From UBA7662 sp943369355 (lineage in GTDB: Bacteria; Bacteroidota; Bacteroidia; UBA7662): a DNA stretch of 64,000 nt. Positions 46,128 to 56,121 of this stretch are shown piece after piece (positions within the stretch are counted from its first letter, which is position 1; every line of letters starts with the position of its first letter). Where the stretch lies: the NCBI GenBank assembly GCA_943369355.1, contig CALRMX020000001.1:310001-374000 (forward strand), in the 5' to 3' direction. The notes under the pieces are model-generated. The model did no database searches. It was not told the origin of the DNA and worked only from the letters and a program-made list of their open reading frames with translations. The position numbers and the translations under genes are program-made.

Positions 46128-49028
46128 CTAGCTGAGAATTGCCTGTATTTCTTCAACATTGAGTGATTTCACAAGTGAACTTTCAGCTGTCACTAATGAT
46201 TCAGATAGAACCTTTTTCTTATGCTGGAGAGTTAAAATTTTCTCTTCGACTGAGTTTTTTGTGATAAATCGATAGGAAATCACCTTCTTGGTTTGGCCTA
46301 TGCGATGGGAACGATCGATTGCTTGTTGTTCAACCGCAGGATTCCACCAAGGATCGAGTAAAATAACATAGTCCGCCGAAGTTAGATTCAGGCCGAGTCC
46401 TCCGGCCTTCAGAGAAATTAAAAAAACCTTTATTTCTGACGAATGGTTAAAATCATGCACCAGCTCTGGCCTCCTTTCTCTTGGCGTTTGGCCATCAAGG
46501 TAGGAAAACAAAATTCTTTCGTGCAACAAGCGTTCTTTAACGATTCGCAGATGTTTCACGAATTGAGAGAATACCAATATTTTATGTCCCTCATGCAAGG
46601 CATTGTGCAACATTCGCATAACTTCTTCGAACTTTCCAGAAGACTCATGATAACTTTCATCAATCATTGCCGGATGATTAGCAACTTGTCGAAGAACAGT
46701 AAGGCCTCTTAACAAGAGCATTTGCGACCTAAATAATCCGTTTTTCTGAATAGAATCTAGTATCTCATTCCTAAAGGCAGCCTTCATCTTTTCATAGATG
46801 CTTTCTTGGCTATCCGTCATGTCACAAAAATGAACCTGCTCAATTCGGTCTGGTAAGTCTTTAGCCACTTGAGTTTTAGTCCTTCGAAGAATGAATGGAT
46901 TAATTAGTGATTTTAATTTATTGGCTACAGTTTCATTTTTATCCTTTTCTATGGGAATAGCATATTCTTGGCGAAATGCTTTTAGGGTACCCAATAAGCC
47001 CGGATTTGCGAAAGTCATAATCGACCAAAGATCAATCACGGAGTTTTCAACCGGAGTTCCACTTAAAACTATTTTATTCTTGCCCTTGAGTGAGCGTACT
47101 GCTTTGGAAATTTGTGAAGAAGGGTTCTTTATGTTTTGACCTTCATCAATAACGATATAGTTAAAATTTATATGTTTAAATATATCCAAATCAACCCTCA
47201 ATGTTCCATAAGAAGTAATGATTAAGTCGTAACTGTTGAACCACTTGTCGGTTTTATCTCGCTGTGTCCCTGCATGAATTAAAATAGAAAGATCGGGAGA
47301 GAACTTTTTTGACTCACTATACCAATTATGTAAGATGGAAGTCGGGACTATTAATAAGCTAGTCAATTTTGGTTGCCCTGAAGCCTGCATTTCAAGCTTA
47401 TCCATCAAGAGTAAACAAAGCGTTTGAACGGTTTTGCCTAAACCCATGTCGTCTGCCAAAATACCACCAAAACCAAACTTCCTTAGAAACCACAACCAAT
47501 TCAATCCTTCGCGCTGATATTCTCTAAGTGTTGCCTTGAATTCTCTTGAGGGTTCAATTGGCTCGATCGTGCTAAAATTATTGAGCTGTTTTATTTTGAG
47601 ATGAATACTTTCCTCTGATCTTTTTTGCAACTCATTTTGCAACTCCGTGAGGATTTGAAAATGGTGTCGATAGATTTTTATTTCTGCGTTTTCTGAGGCC
47701 TCAGCATGCCTAAAAAATGAACGTAACTGTGTAAACCAAGCTTCTGGTATAATGGCCACTTGCCCATTTGGCAGTTCAAACTCTCTTATACCTTGAAGGA
47801 TGTGATTTCTTAAACGAATGAAAGGTATCTTGTAGTCACCAAAATTTATTCGGGCATTTATATCAAACCAATCTCCTTCTTCAATGATTGTCATATCGAG
47901 CTTACTGCCCATAATATAAAATCGTGCAGAAGTTTCATCTTGTTCCAGTTCAAAACCTGATTCAACAAGGGCAGTTCGATTATTTGCTAGCCACTCAAGC
48001 AAGCCAAAAGAATCCCTGTCATTTTCATCCAGTTTAAAGATTGCACCACTATAATTGTGCAAACCGAGCCTATTTAGCTTATCGTGTTGACTTAATTCCC
48101 AGAGGTGTGATCTGACTGTTCTTGTGAATTTGTAAGAATGTAGTTGCTTTTCGAATTTTACAAGTACTCTATTCGGATTATTGGCTAAGATTTCTTGATC
48201 ATCGTATTTGTAGAGTAATATGAGAGACAATTCATCACCATACAACTGAGTTAATCTAAGTATTGCCCTAGCTTGTGTTCTATTGCTTGTTATTTCAAAT
48301 CCTTCGGCTTTTACCTGGTACTTTTCAATCAAATGAATTGCAAACTTTCGGAGATAAACTTCTTCAGAGATTTTTGGTACTTGAATAAAGTATTTGTTTA
48401 AGAATGGAGCGATTTTCATTCCTTCCATTTCTGGGTCGAATTCGTAAAGTTTATCTCCAATTAGTAACCAAAGTGGCTGATTAGAAATAAGTGTAGCGTT
48501 TTGATTCTGAAACTTCAATAGCTTTCCCTGATGGAGTAAAGTTGGATAATATCTGATGCCATTTTCATCTCTCTTGAAGTGAAAAAGAACAGATACTTTT
48601 CCAGGTACAAACTGAATTTGTTTCCATGTCGGATCATCGTCATCACCCATGATGAAGAAGGGCCTATCTCGAAGCAATGAAATTACTTTCGCCAACCTAC
48701 TTTCCGTATTAGTCCTTACAACTTCGTGTAATTCTGCAGAATAATATTTCTGAAAAAATTCCGCCGGTCGAATACCTTTTTTGGGGCTATGAACTTTGAT
48801 TATGTGATTTTGGTCACACTCATCCAATATCTTAATCGCCTTTTTATCATCATCCCCTAACAAGTAATCAAATTCCTGAGCAGTGATACTATTTAATTTT
48901 TTGTTCGTGTAAGTAAAATCTCCATTCGAACTTAACTGGACGATATATGGCGCAATTAATATCCCTAGATATTCATGATTATATAATGAATAAACTAGTT
49001 TATGCGATATAGCTTGATCGATATGCAA
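46128..49028 (-). CDS. SNF2/HepA-family DNA helicase-like ATPase
   Basis: A 966-residue Swi2/Snf2-type protein. After about 500 residues without recognisable catalytic motifs come helicase motif I ADDMGLGKTVQT (near residue 521), motif II DEGQNIKN (near 626), SGTPVENS, and the C-terminal helicase half with YLDGQTPRERR and RSHRIGQTKKV (near 888). Such proteins remodel protein-DNA or RNA polymerase complexes. Start is TTG at 49028, as no ATG is near. The N-terminal half is a Bacteroidota-type extension of unknown function. Confidence 0.9.
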   Translation of the reverse strand: MHIDQAISHKLVYSLYNHEYLGILIAPYIVQLSSNGDFTYTNKKLNSITAQEFDYLLGDDDKKAIKILDECDQNHIIKVHSPKKGIRPAEFFQKYYSAELHEVVRTNTESRLAKVISLLRDRPFFIMGDDDDPTWKQIQFVPGKVSVLFHFKRDENGIRYYPTLLHQGKLLKFQNQNATLISNQPLWLLIGDKLYEFDPEMEGMKIAPFLNKYFIQVPKISEEVYLRKFAIHLIEKYQVKAEGFEITSNRTQARAILRLTQLYGDELSLILLYKYDDQEILANNPNRVLVKFEKQLHSYKFTRTVRSHLWELSQHDKLNRLGLHNYSGAIFKLDENDRDSFGLLEWLANNRTALVESGFELEQDETSARFYIMGSKLDMTIIEEGDWFDINARINFGDYKIPFIRLRNHILQGIREFELPNGQVAIIPEAWFTQLRSFFRHAEASENAEIKIYRHHFQILTELQNELQKRSEESIHLKIKQLNNFSTIEPIEPSREFKATLREYQREGLNWLWFLRKFGFGGILADDMGLGKTVQTLCLLLMDKLEMQASGQPKLTSLLIVPTSILHNWYSESKKFSPDLSILIHAGTQRDKTDKWFNSYDLIITSYGTLRVDLDIFKHINFNYIVIDEGQNIKNPSSQISKAVRSLKGKNKIVLSGTPVENSVIDLWSIMTFANPGLLGTLKAFRQEYAIPIEKDKNETVANKLKSLINPFILRRTKTQVAKDLPDRIEQVHFCDMTDSQESIYEKMKAAFRNEILDSIQKNGLFRSQMLLLRGLTVLRQVANHPAMIDESYHESSGKFEEVMRMLHNALHEGHKILVFSQFVKHLRIVKERLLHERILFSYLDGQTPRERRPELVHDFNHSSEIKVFLISLKAGGLGLNLTSADYVILLDPWWNPAVEQQAIDRSHRIGQTKKVISYRFITKNSVEEKILTLQHKKKVLSESLVTAESSLVKSLNVEEIQAILS

Positions 49029-49086
49029 AGTAGTCTTTTGAAAAACAGCCCCTGGACTTATTTACATAAATTTTTTGGGCCAACTT

Positions 49087-49118
49087 CAAACATAATTAAA
49101 AAAACAGACCTAAGTCAA
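49087..49118 (-). promoter_or_regulatory. Candidate promoter for the SNF2 helicase gene
   Basis: On the minus strand TTG (49118-49116), 21 bases, TATGTTTG (49094-49087), a perfect TAnnTTTG, 58 bases before the TTG start. It overlaps the 3' end of dapF. Confidence 0.5.
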
Positions 49119-49916
49119 GTTCTTTGTAGAATACGTCAATTCACCTCGAAAAACCTCTTCTGCGGGTCCTATGAGCCAAATATTCGAATACCCATAAGAT
49201 GAAACCTCCATTTCAACAGTCAACTGGCCCCCTTCCACCTTCAGCTCCTTAGTTAATTTACCGTGATAGTTATTTCGATTTGCCCAGCTAATTACAACAG
49301 CCGTTACCCCTGTTCCACAAGCAAGAGTTTCATCTTCCACCCCCCTTTCGTATGTTCTCACCCTCAAAAAATCTCCTTCCTCTGAGACGAAATTGACATT
49401 CGTCCCTCCAGGTGCAAACTCCTTTCGATTTCGAATTTCTTTACCTTTCTCAACCACAGGGTATGATTTCACATCCTTTACCCAACTGACGAAGTGCGGT
49501 GATCCGGTATTAATAAAATCATACTCAGCATGATGTTCAAATCCTGAAACATCTTTCATTTGTAATCGAATGTTGCCGTTGTTCAATAGCTCCGCTTGGT
49601 GTTCACCATCACTAGCATGAAAAAATGTGTCGTTTCCGGTTAGCCCTAAACTTGAAGCAAACTTTACTGCGCAACGTCCGCCATTCCCACACAAGCTACC
49701 TTCTGAACCATCGGCATTATAGTAAAGCATCGAAAAATCAGAACTTTCTGAGTTCTGAATTAAGATTAATCCGTCGGCGCCAATGCCGAATCTCCTATCA
49801 CACCATTTTCTGTAGGTTAGCTGATCTATTCGTGGTAAAAAACCATCCCGATTGTCGATCATGATAAAATCGTTACCTGCACCATGATACTTCGCAAATT
49901 TGACAAGCTTATCCAT
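49110..49916 (-). CDS. dapF: Diaminopimelate epimerase
   Basis: Interconverts LL- and meso-diaminopimelate for lysine and peptidoglycan. Both catalytic cysteines are present in SLCGNGGRCAVKF and LACGTGVTAV, in the two mirrored halves; the N-terminus reads FAKYHGAGNDFIMID. A codon at 49979 could start the frame, but the ATG at 49916 gives 268 residues, the standard size. A perfect TAnnTTTG (49985-49992, minus strand) lies 68 bases before it. It is divergent from the HtrA gene. Confidence 0.94.
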   Translation of the reverse strand: MDKLVKFAKYHGAGNDFIMIDNRDGFLPRIDQLTYRKWCDRRFGIGADGLILIQNSESSDFSMLYYNADGSEGSLCGNGGRCAVKFASSLGLTGNDTFFHASDGEHQAELLNNGNIRLQMKDVSGFEHHAEYDFINTGSPHFVSWVKDVKSYPVVEKGKEIRNRKEFAPGGTNVNFVSEEGDFLRVRTYERGVEDETLACGTGVTAVVISWANRNNYHGKLTKELKVEGGQLTVEMEVSSYGYSNIWLIGPAEEVFRGELTYSTKNLT

Positions 49917-49984
49917 GTAATTTATTTCTGACTTTAACCTTTCTTTAACAGCTAAATGACAAGCTGTCACGTTATTCAATCGTT

Positions 49985-49992
49985 CAAACGTA
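49985..49992 (-). promoter_or_regulatory. Candidate -7 element for dapF
   Basis: On the minus strand TACGTTTG matches TAnnTTTG. The adjoining 49989-50005 contains a short inverted repeat CGTAAT / ATTACG around TTCAC, whose role is unknown. Confidence 0.35.
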
Positions 49993-50049
49993 ATTTCACA
50001 TTACGGCATAGACATTGAAACAAATAAACAAGAATAAAACCTTTCAACA

Positions 50050-51495
50050 ATGAAAAGAGTACTCGGAATTTTTGGCATAGCTTTATTAGGCGCTATAGTT
50101 GGAGCAGGAATTATCAAATGGCTTGAAAAACCTGATGCAAATGTTTCTCAAATTGCAAGTACCCCAGTACAGTTTGCGAATTTTCCAGAACACATTGTTC
50201 AGCATCCCAACTTTGTAGTTGCATCTGCAATCGCAACACCTGCGGTCGTACACATTAAGACCAAATCAAACCCCAAAGCTCAAAATGAAATGAATGAAGA
50301 ACAGGACCTTAGATTATTTTTTGGAAGGCCTGATCTGTTTTTTGGAAATCCAGGGCCTCAGATGGGATCAGGTTCGGGAGTTATCATTTCAAACGACGGC
50401 TATATCATTACCAATAATCACGTAATCAAAGGTGCCGATGAAATTGAAGTAGTATTGAACGACAAGAGAAGCTTTAGCGCAGTAATCATCGGTTCCGACC
50501 CTTCAACAGACATTGCTTTGATAAAAATCTCTGCAACAGAGCTTCCAACTATCAGCTACGGGAACAGCGATGATGTGCAGGTTGGCGAATGGGTTCTTGC
50601 CGTAGGGAATCCTTTCAATCTTACGTCAACAGTAACCGCTGGGATAGTTTCGGCCAAAGGTCGTAATGCAAATATTTTAGGTGGAGGATCTAGCATAGAG
50701 GCGTTTATTCAAACGGATGCTGCTGTAAATCCAGGCAATTCTGGTGGAGCGCTTGTGAATGTAAAAGGCGAACTAATTGGAATTAATACGGCAATTGCAA
50801 CCAACACTGGAGCCTTTAGCGGCTATTCGTTTGCTGTACCGGTGAACATTGCTAGAAAGGTAGTAGAAGACATTAAAAACTTCGGAACGGTGCAAAGGGC
50901 TTTCTTAGGTCTACAGATACGTGATGTAGATGCTGCACTGGTAAATGAAGAGGAATTAAAAGTTAATAACGGAGTTTATGTTTCTGATTTTCTTCCGAAT
51001 AGTGCTGCCGAATCAGCCGGAATAAAAAAAGGAGACGTAATTGTTCAAATAGATCAAAATAAGGTAAAAGCCACACCTGAACTAATGGAAATTATCGGGC
51101 GTAAACGACCTGGAGACAAAATCACCGTCACTGTGAACCGAAAAGGTCAGCAAAACGATTACATCGTTACTTTGAGAAATGCTGAAGGAAAAACTTCGAT
51201 TATCAAAAAAGAAACCAGTGATTTAGCCCAAGTGCTTGGGGGTGAGTTTGAAAATGTGTCTAAAAAAGAACTGGATGCTTTAAAAATTGAAGGCGGAGTA
51301 AAAGTAAAACGCCTTACAGCTGGTAAATTGAAAGAGACAGGAATAAGAGAAGGGTTTATTATTACGAAAATTGACCGTTCTCTTGTCAACAGCACAAAGG
51401 AGCTGCTAAAAATCCTCGAAGACAAAAAAGGAGGCATACTCATAGAAGGGTATTATCCCAATGGAAGTAAAGCCTATTACGGATTCGGTTTATAA
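50050..51495 (+). CDS. HtrA/Deg-family periplasmic serine protease
   Basis: Envelope protein quality control. A signal anchor (residues about 4-22) is followed by a trypsin-like domain with the catalytic triad His in TNNHVIKG, Asp in STDIALIKI and Ser in NPGNSGGALVN, then two PDZ domains (about residues 285-375 and 395-475). The 481 residues are the usual DegP/DegQ length. It ends 12 bases before an intrinsic terminator. It may be MucD/DegQ-like; the exact orthology is not clear. Confidence 0.93.
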   Translation: MKRVLGIFGIALLGAIVGAGIIKWLEKPDANVSQIASTPVQFANFPEHIVQHPNFVVASAIATPAVVHIKTKSNPKAQNEMNEEQDLRLFFGRPDLFFGNPGPQMGSGSGVIISNDGYIITNNHVIKGADEIEVVLNDKRSFSAVIIGSDPSTDIALIKISATELPTISYGNSDDVQVGEWVLAVGNPFNLTSTVTAGIVSAKGRNANILGGGSSIEAFIQTDAAVNPGNSGGALVNVKGELIGINTAIATNTGAFSGYSFAVPVNIARKVVEDIKNFGTVQRAFLGLQIRDVDAALVNEEELKVNNGVYVSDFLPNSAAESAGIKKGDVIVQIDQNKVKATPELMEIIGRKRPGDKITVTVNRKGQQNDYIVTLRNAEGKTSIIKKETSDLAQVLGGEFENVSKKELDALKIEGGVKVKRLTAGKLKETGIREGFIITKIDRSLVNSTKELLKILEDKKGGILIEGYYPNGSKAYYGFGL

Positions 51496-51507
51496 AACCT
51501 TTTTATC

Positions 51508-51537
51508 AGCCCCTTCGTTAAGAAGGGGCTTTTTTTT
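51508..51537 (+). terminator. Intrinsic terminator after the HtrA gene
   Basis: A 9-bp stem AGCCCCTTC / GAAGGGGCT with a 5-base loop is followed by a run of T. It ends 3 bases before the TTG start of the next gene. Confidence 0.9.
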
Positions 51538-51540
51538 CAA

Positions 51541-53970
51541 TTGATACCTGCAAAAATTTCTTTCTGGCTACAAAGTTCACGCATTAAGCCATTTCAATAT
51601 CAGCTTGACTCATGGGAAGCAATTTCCAAAGGTGAATCTGGTTTAGTGAACGCTCCAACAGGATACGGAAAAACGCTAGCCACATTTCTTCCTGTTACAT
51701 TTCCATTCGTTGATGGCGAAGTAATCCCCAAAGGCCTTCAATTGATTTGGATTACCCCATTAAGAGCGTTAGCCTCAGATTTAGCAAAGCGGATGCAAAC
51801 AACGCTAAACGAACTGGGTATGAACTGGAAGGTCGGTGAACGTCATGGAGATATTAGTGAAAGAGAAAAAAAAGCGCAAAGAGAACGCTTACCAGAAGTG
51901 TTGATTATAACTCCTGAAAGCTTACATCTGCTTTTTACCAATCTTGATCAAATCAATCAGCTTATTACATTACAATATGTGGTAGTTGACGAGTGGCACG
52001 AATTACTTGGTAATAAAAGAGGAGTACTTGTGGAATTAAGTCTAGCCTATCTGAGAAACTTAATTCCAGGGATTGCCATTTGGGGTATTTCTGCCACTAT
52101 TGAAAATTTAGATGAAGCTGCAAGTCGATTAGTCGGGCCAAGTCCACTGAAAACTCCTAAAATCATTAGATCAAGAGAAAAGAAGATAATAACTATTAAT
52201 ACACTCATTCCTGATAGCTTAAGAAACCTGCCATGGGCAGGGCATCATGGATTAAAGCTTGCTGAGGACCTTATTCCAGAGTTGAAAAGAAATAATTCAA
52301 CGCTAATATTCACCAATACTAGGGCCCAAAGCGAATTGTGGTATCAAAAAATTCTGGAATTAGAACCTGAATTTGCCGGTTTAATAGCCATACACCATGG
52401 TTCTTTGAGCAAAGAAATACGTTCATGGGTAGAAAAAGCAATCGATAGTTCCAATTTGAAAGCGGTTGTTTGTACCTCCTCTTTGGATTTAGGAGTAGAT
52501 TTCAAGCCGGTAAGCCACACCGTTCAAATTGGTTCACCAAAAGGAATAGCTCGCTTCATTCAACGTGCAGGAAGAAGTGGCCATCGTCCAGGAATGACTA
52601 GCTCGATCACTTTCGTCCCAACGCATGCCATGGAACTCCTGGAAGGTTCTGCTCTTCATACAGCGCTATCGCTCGAGTTACTTGAGCCAAGGGAGATGCT
52701 TAATTCACCTCTTGATGTTGTCATTCAATTTGCACTTACTATGGCCATTGCCGATGGTATTGAGCTTGAGCTGTTAAAAAAAATCTTAAGGCAAACAATC
52801 ACGTACAAAGACCTGCGTGATGAGGATTTTGAATGGTGTATACACTTTATTGTAAATGGTGGCAATACATTAGGTGCATATGATGATTATAAAAAGGCAT
52901 CGGTTATTAACGGCAGGCTAAGAATAAACACGAAAAAATTTGCATTGCTCCATAAAATGAACATCGGCACTATCGTGGGGCAAGGTCTTGTGGATATAGT
53001 TTATGCCAATGGTCAGTTAATTGGAAAGGTTGAAGAATGGTTTATCAATCAACTTAAACCAGGTGAGAGTTTCTGGTTTGCTGGTCGATCACTGAAATAC
53101 GATAAGGTAGTTGTAAACAAAGTTTTTGTAAAAAAGGGTGATGACAAAACCGGTAAGGTACCCTCATATATGGGTGGACGCATGCCACTTTCTTCAAAAA
53201 TGAGTACACTCTTGCGTCAACAAATCGAAAAGGCTGCTAATGGGATATTTGACAACAAAGAGTTAAAGGCGCTTATTCCATTAATGAAAAGGCAAAAGGA
53301 AGAAAGTTATCTCCCTTCGAGCAATGAACTTCTCATTGAAAGATATGAAAGCAAAGAAGGTTTTCATTTATTCATTTATCCTTTTGAAGGAAGGTTGGTT
53401 CATGAAGGTTTAGCCGCATTAATCGCTTTTCGCATTGCAAGAGAATTGCCGATAACGTTTTCTATAGCCATGAATGATTACGGTTTTGAGCTTTTAGCCA
53501 GCAAAGAGATCCCCATTGAACGTATCAATCAAAAACTATTCTCCTCTGAAAGTTTAAGCTCCGATATTTTGCAAGCAGTAAACTCAACTGAAATGGCTCG
53601 GAAACAGTTTTACGAAATTGCGAGGATATCTGGCTTAATGCCACAAAGCTTTACGAAAGGAGTTGAGAAACAACTACGAATAAATTCACAAACGCTTTTC
53701 GATATTTTTTTAGAACATGAACCAGAAAATAAGCTTGTTCAACAGGCTTATGACGAAGTACTTCAGAATCAATTGGAAGAAATTCGAATGCGTCGATCCC
53801 TCTTGAGGATTAAGAACTCCGAAATAAAAGTTATGAAATTATCGCGGCCATCACCTTTTAGCTTTCCTATACTTGCCGATCGACTTCGAGATAAACTTAG
53901 TTCGGAACAATATGAATCTTCTCTTTTGCAGCTAATTCAAGCCTACAATAATGAAGAGTCAAAAATATGA
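51541..53970 (+). CDS. Ligase-associated DEXH-box DNA repair helicase (Lhr-like)
   Basis: The 809-residue Lhr-family helicase has NAPTGYGKTLATF near residue 37, the DEWHEL motif II, SATI, and QRAGRSGHRPG, followed by the Lhr-type winged-helix and core domains. It matches the helicase that is found with an ATP-dependent DNA ligase, an exonuclease and the PdeM phosphoesterase in a DNA damage response module. Here only PdeM is next to it (20-base overlap). The start is TTG at 51541; there is no ATG nearby, and it lies immediately after a terminator. Confidence 0.9.
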   Translation: MIPAKISFWLQSSRIKPFQYQLDSWEAISKGESGLVNAPTGYGKTLATFLPVTFPFVDGEVIPKGLQLIWITPLRALASDLAKRMQTTLNELGMNWKVGERHGDISEREKKAQRERLPEVLIITPESLHLLFTNLDQINQLITLQYVVVDEWHELLGNKRGVLVELSLAYLRNLIPGIAIWGISATIENLDEAASRLVGPSPLKTPKIIRSREKKIITINTLIPDSLRNLPWAGHHGLKLAEDLIPELKRNNSTLIFTNTRAQSELWYQKILELEPEFAGLIAIHHGSLSKEIRSWVEKAIDSSNLKAVVCTSSLDLGVDFKPVSHTVQIGSPKGIARFIQRAGRSGHRPGMTSSITFVPTHAMELLEGSALHTALSLELLEPREMLNSPLDVVIQFALTMAIADGIELELLKKILRQTITYKDLRDEDFEWCIHFIVNGGNTLGAYDDYKKASVINGRLRINTKKFALLHKMNIGTIVGQGLVDIVYANGQLIGKVEEWFINQLKPGESFWFAGRSLKYDKVVVNKVFVKKGDDKTGKVPSYMGGRMPLSSKMSTLLRQQIEKAANGIFDNKELKALIPLMKRQKEESYLPSSNELLIERYESKEGFHLFIYPFEGRLVHEGLAALIAFRIARELPITFSIAMNDYGFELLASKEIPIERINQKLFSSESLSSDILQAVNSTEMARKQFYEIARISGLMPQSFTKGVEKQLRINSQTLFDIFLEHEPENKLVQQAYDEVLQNQLEEIRMRRSLLRIKNSEIKVMKLSRPSPFSFPILADRLRDKLSSEQYESSLLQLIQAYNNEESKI

Positions 53971-54610
53971 GAAGTTAGTCTCTGGATTATTTTTTTGGTT
54001 CTATCCAGATGGTAGTGTTTATGAACCAATATCAGAAACATTAATCTTAGCCGACATACATGTTGGGAAAATAGCTCATTTCAGAAAAAATGGCATCGCT
54101 ATACCGACAGATTTGAATGAAAACATTGCTAGAATAAAACAAGCTTTAGAAAGGCAAAATGTTCAATCGCTGATTATCGCTGGGGATTTATTTCATGGGA
54201 CTTGGAATACTGAATGTGAAATATTCACCTCTGAACTTAAGACAATAAAAGGTGATTCAAAAGTTACATTGGTCCCTGGTAATCATGACCAAAGCACATC
54301 TATACTCAACCTTCCTAGTTGGTTGATTATTCAACCAAGAGCATCTATCAACGATAGAATAGAAATTTGCCACGATCCGGAAGATGCCAATCTGGACAAA
54401 TTTACCTTTTGCGGACATTTACATCCAGGGTTCAAATTACATGGTAAAGCCAAGCAGAGCCATATACTGCCCTCTTTCTGGTTAAGTAACAAACTATGTG
54501 TACTCCCAGCATTCGGATCATTTACAGGAAAATGGCACAGGGGTGCGGTTGGGTTCGATATACTGGTTTGCACTTCCGAAGGAGTTTTCGAAATAAAAAA
54601 TAAACGGTGA
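53951..54610 (+). CDS. pdeM: Ligase-associated DNA damage response phosphoesterase PdeM
   Basis: A 219-residue metallophosphoesterase with the metal-binding sequence of the calcineurin-like fold: LADIHVGK, GDLFHGTWN, VPGNHDQ and CGHLHPGF. This set, and the 20-base overlap with the Lhr-like helicase, identify it as PdeM, a putative nuclease or phosphodiesterase of the ligase-associated repair module. The ligase and exonuclease that normally complete the module are not in the window, so either they lie elsewhere or the pair works alone. Confidence 0.85.
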   Translation: MKSQKYEKLVSGLFFWFYPDGSVYEPISETLILADIHVGKIAHFRKNGIAIPTDLNENIARIKQALERQNVQSLIIAGDLFHGTWNTECEIFTSELKTIKGDSKVTLVPGNHDQSTSILNLPSWLIIQPRASINDRIEICHDPEDANLDKFTFCGHLHPGFKLHGKAKQSHILPSFWLSNKLCVLPAFGSFTGKWHRGAVGFDILVCTSEGVFEIKNKR

Positions 54611-54708
54611 TGCAACTTAGGGATGATCTTGTTCGTCTTCGATTAAATTGAATATCTCAATTTTTGTATCAAAGATTTTTTCTACCTTATCCTTATCAAA
54701 CCCAACCC

Positions 54709-55146
54709 ATGACAAAAAAACTATTTCGTTCTAAAAATGATCGAGTACTCGCAGGTGTTTGCGCTGGATTAGCAAACCACTTCAATGTAGACCCTGTACT
54801 TATAAGGGTAATTTTCGTAGCTGCTTTGCTTGGAGGAGGTTTCGGCCTCTTGGCTTATTTGATACTTTGGGTAGTAACGCCAGAAAATCCCGAATTTAAC
54901 CAGCCCTTCCAACAAAGTTCATCTTACACAGAAGATGTAGATGTTAAAAACCAAGATAATATGAGCAACAACAATAAAACTGGCAGTACAATCGCCGGAG
55001 TAATTCTAATTCTACTAGGCGGCCTTTTTTTAGCGGAAGAGTTCTTGCCCGATTTCGATTTTGAAAAATACTGGCCTTTAATCTTGATTTTTGTTGGCAT
55101 AGGGCTACTGTTTGGTGGGTTTAACGGTAAATCTTCCAAATCATGA
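54709..55146 (+). CDS. PspC domain membrane protein
   Basis: The 145-residue protein starts with a PspC domain (KKLFRSKNDRVLAGVCAGLANHF) and its membrane helix (VIFVAALLGGGFGLLAYLILWVV), quoted only by position: residues 2-60. A second part, about residues 100-140, has two more short hydrophobic stretches. PspC proteins respond to envelope stress. The frame is open from a TTG at 54664 but the ATG at 54709 is better. It overlaps the LiaF-like gene by 4 bases. Confidence 0.87.
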   Translation: MTKKLFRSKNDRVLAGVCAGLANHFNVDPVLIRVIFVAALLGGGFGLLAYLILWVVTPENPEFNQPFQQSSSYTEDVDVKNQDNMSNNNKTGSTIAGVILILLGGLFLAEEFLPDFDFEKYWPLILIFVGIGLLFGGFNGKSSKS

Positions 55147-56081
55147 AAAATGATAGACTTTTTTGGGGAGTAGCCTTAGTTGTTTTCGGCACTCTATTTT
55201 TGGTAGAGAATTTAGGCTACATTGAGTTGTCCTTTAGCCGTATATGGCGCTTTTGGCCTATTTTACTAATCTATTGGGGCTTTGCTGCCCTACTTAAAAG
55301 ACGAGAAGGTAGTGCAGGATTATTACTGTTGGTGATACAGATCATACTGCTCGTATTTACATTATTTTTTGTGGTCAGTCCTAATAAGGGTCAAGAAGAC
55401 AACAATCCTTCGATCGAGTATCATAAGGGTGACGATTTTTCAGAGGCTGATGAAAAGAAATTTGAGTTTTCAGAACCATTTTCAGACGACATAAAAACTG
55501 CTAATCTTGATCTCGATTTTGGTGCTGGTACGTTATCTATACAGCATGGTTCAACGAATCTGATCGAAGCTAATGCCATTACCAACTTTGGAGGGTATTC
55601 ATTTACCAAAGAGCTTACCGGTGAAATCGCGGACTTGAACTTAAAATATGAAGGTGAAAACCTGCGATTAGAACGAAATACATCGTATGAGCATGATTTA
55701 AAAGTTAAATTGAATACAAAACCTAATTGGGTTTTTAACTTGGATATAGGGGCTACTGAGGCCGAAATTGACTTAACTGCATTAAAGGTGCAACAAGTGA
55801 ATATGGACTGCGGCGCTGCAAAAATTACATTGAAATTAGGTAATCCCAGCTCCGGAAACAGTGTCGTAGATTTAGACGCCGGAATGGCCGACATTAAAAT
55901 TAAGCTTCCTGATAGCGTTCACGCAGAAATACTTTCGAAAACAGCATTATCAAATAGGAATTTTGACGGTTTTGAAAAAGTCGCAAATGGACATTACCGA
56001 ACCCCTAACTTCAACAAATCCGCATCTTCATGGATTATTAAATTGAACGGGGGGATGTCGAACTTAGAAGTAACACGTTAA
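55143..56081 (+). CDS. LiaF/DUF5668-like membrane protein with toast-rack beta domain
   Basis: Three or four membrane helices (residues about 8-85) resemble the LiaI-LiaF-like module, with WRFWPILLIYWG. After a charged linker (about 95-115) there is a beta-strand repeat domain (about 118-312) like the toast-rack or DUF2154 fold found in LiaF. Together with the PspC protein just upstream, this looks like a cell-envelope stress module. It overlaps PspC by 4 bases, so the two are translationally coupled. No liaRS kinase is adjacent. Confidence 0.75.
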   Translation: MKNDRLFWGVALVVFGTLFLVENLGYIELSFSRIWRFWPILLIYWGFAALLKRREGSAGLLLLVIQIILLVFTLFFVVSPNKGQEDNNPSIEYHKGDDFSEADEKKFEFSEPFSDDIKTANLDLDFGAGTLSIQHGSTNLIEANAITNFGGYSFTKELTGEIADLNLKYEGENLRLERNTSYEHDLKVKLNTKPNWVFNLDIGATEAEIDLTALKVQQVNMDCGAAKITLKLGNPSSGNSVVDLDAGMADIKIKLPDSVHAEILSKTALSNRNFDGFEKVANGHYRTPNFNKSASSWIIKLNGGMSNLEVTR

Positions 56082-56121
56082 ATTACTCAAATCATTTCTC
56101 GTAAATGATTGTTAGGAGTAA

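Noticed and set aside
49989..50005. Inverted repeat CGTAAT-TTCAC-ATTACG between dapF and htrA
   Set aside because: Six-base arms are too short to claim a regulator site or hairpin; mentioned with the dapF promoter entry only.
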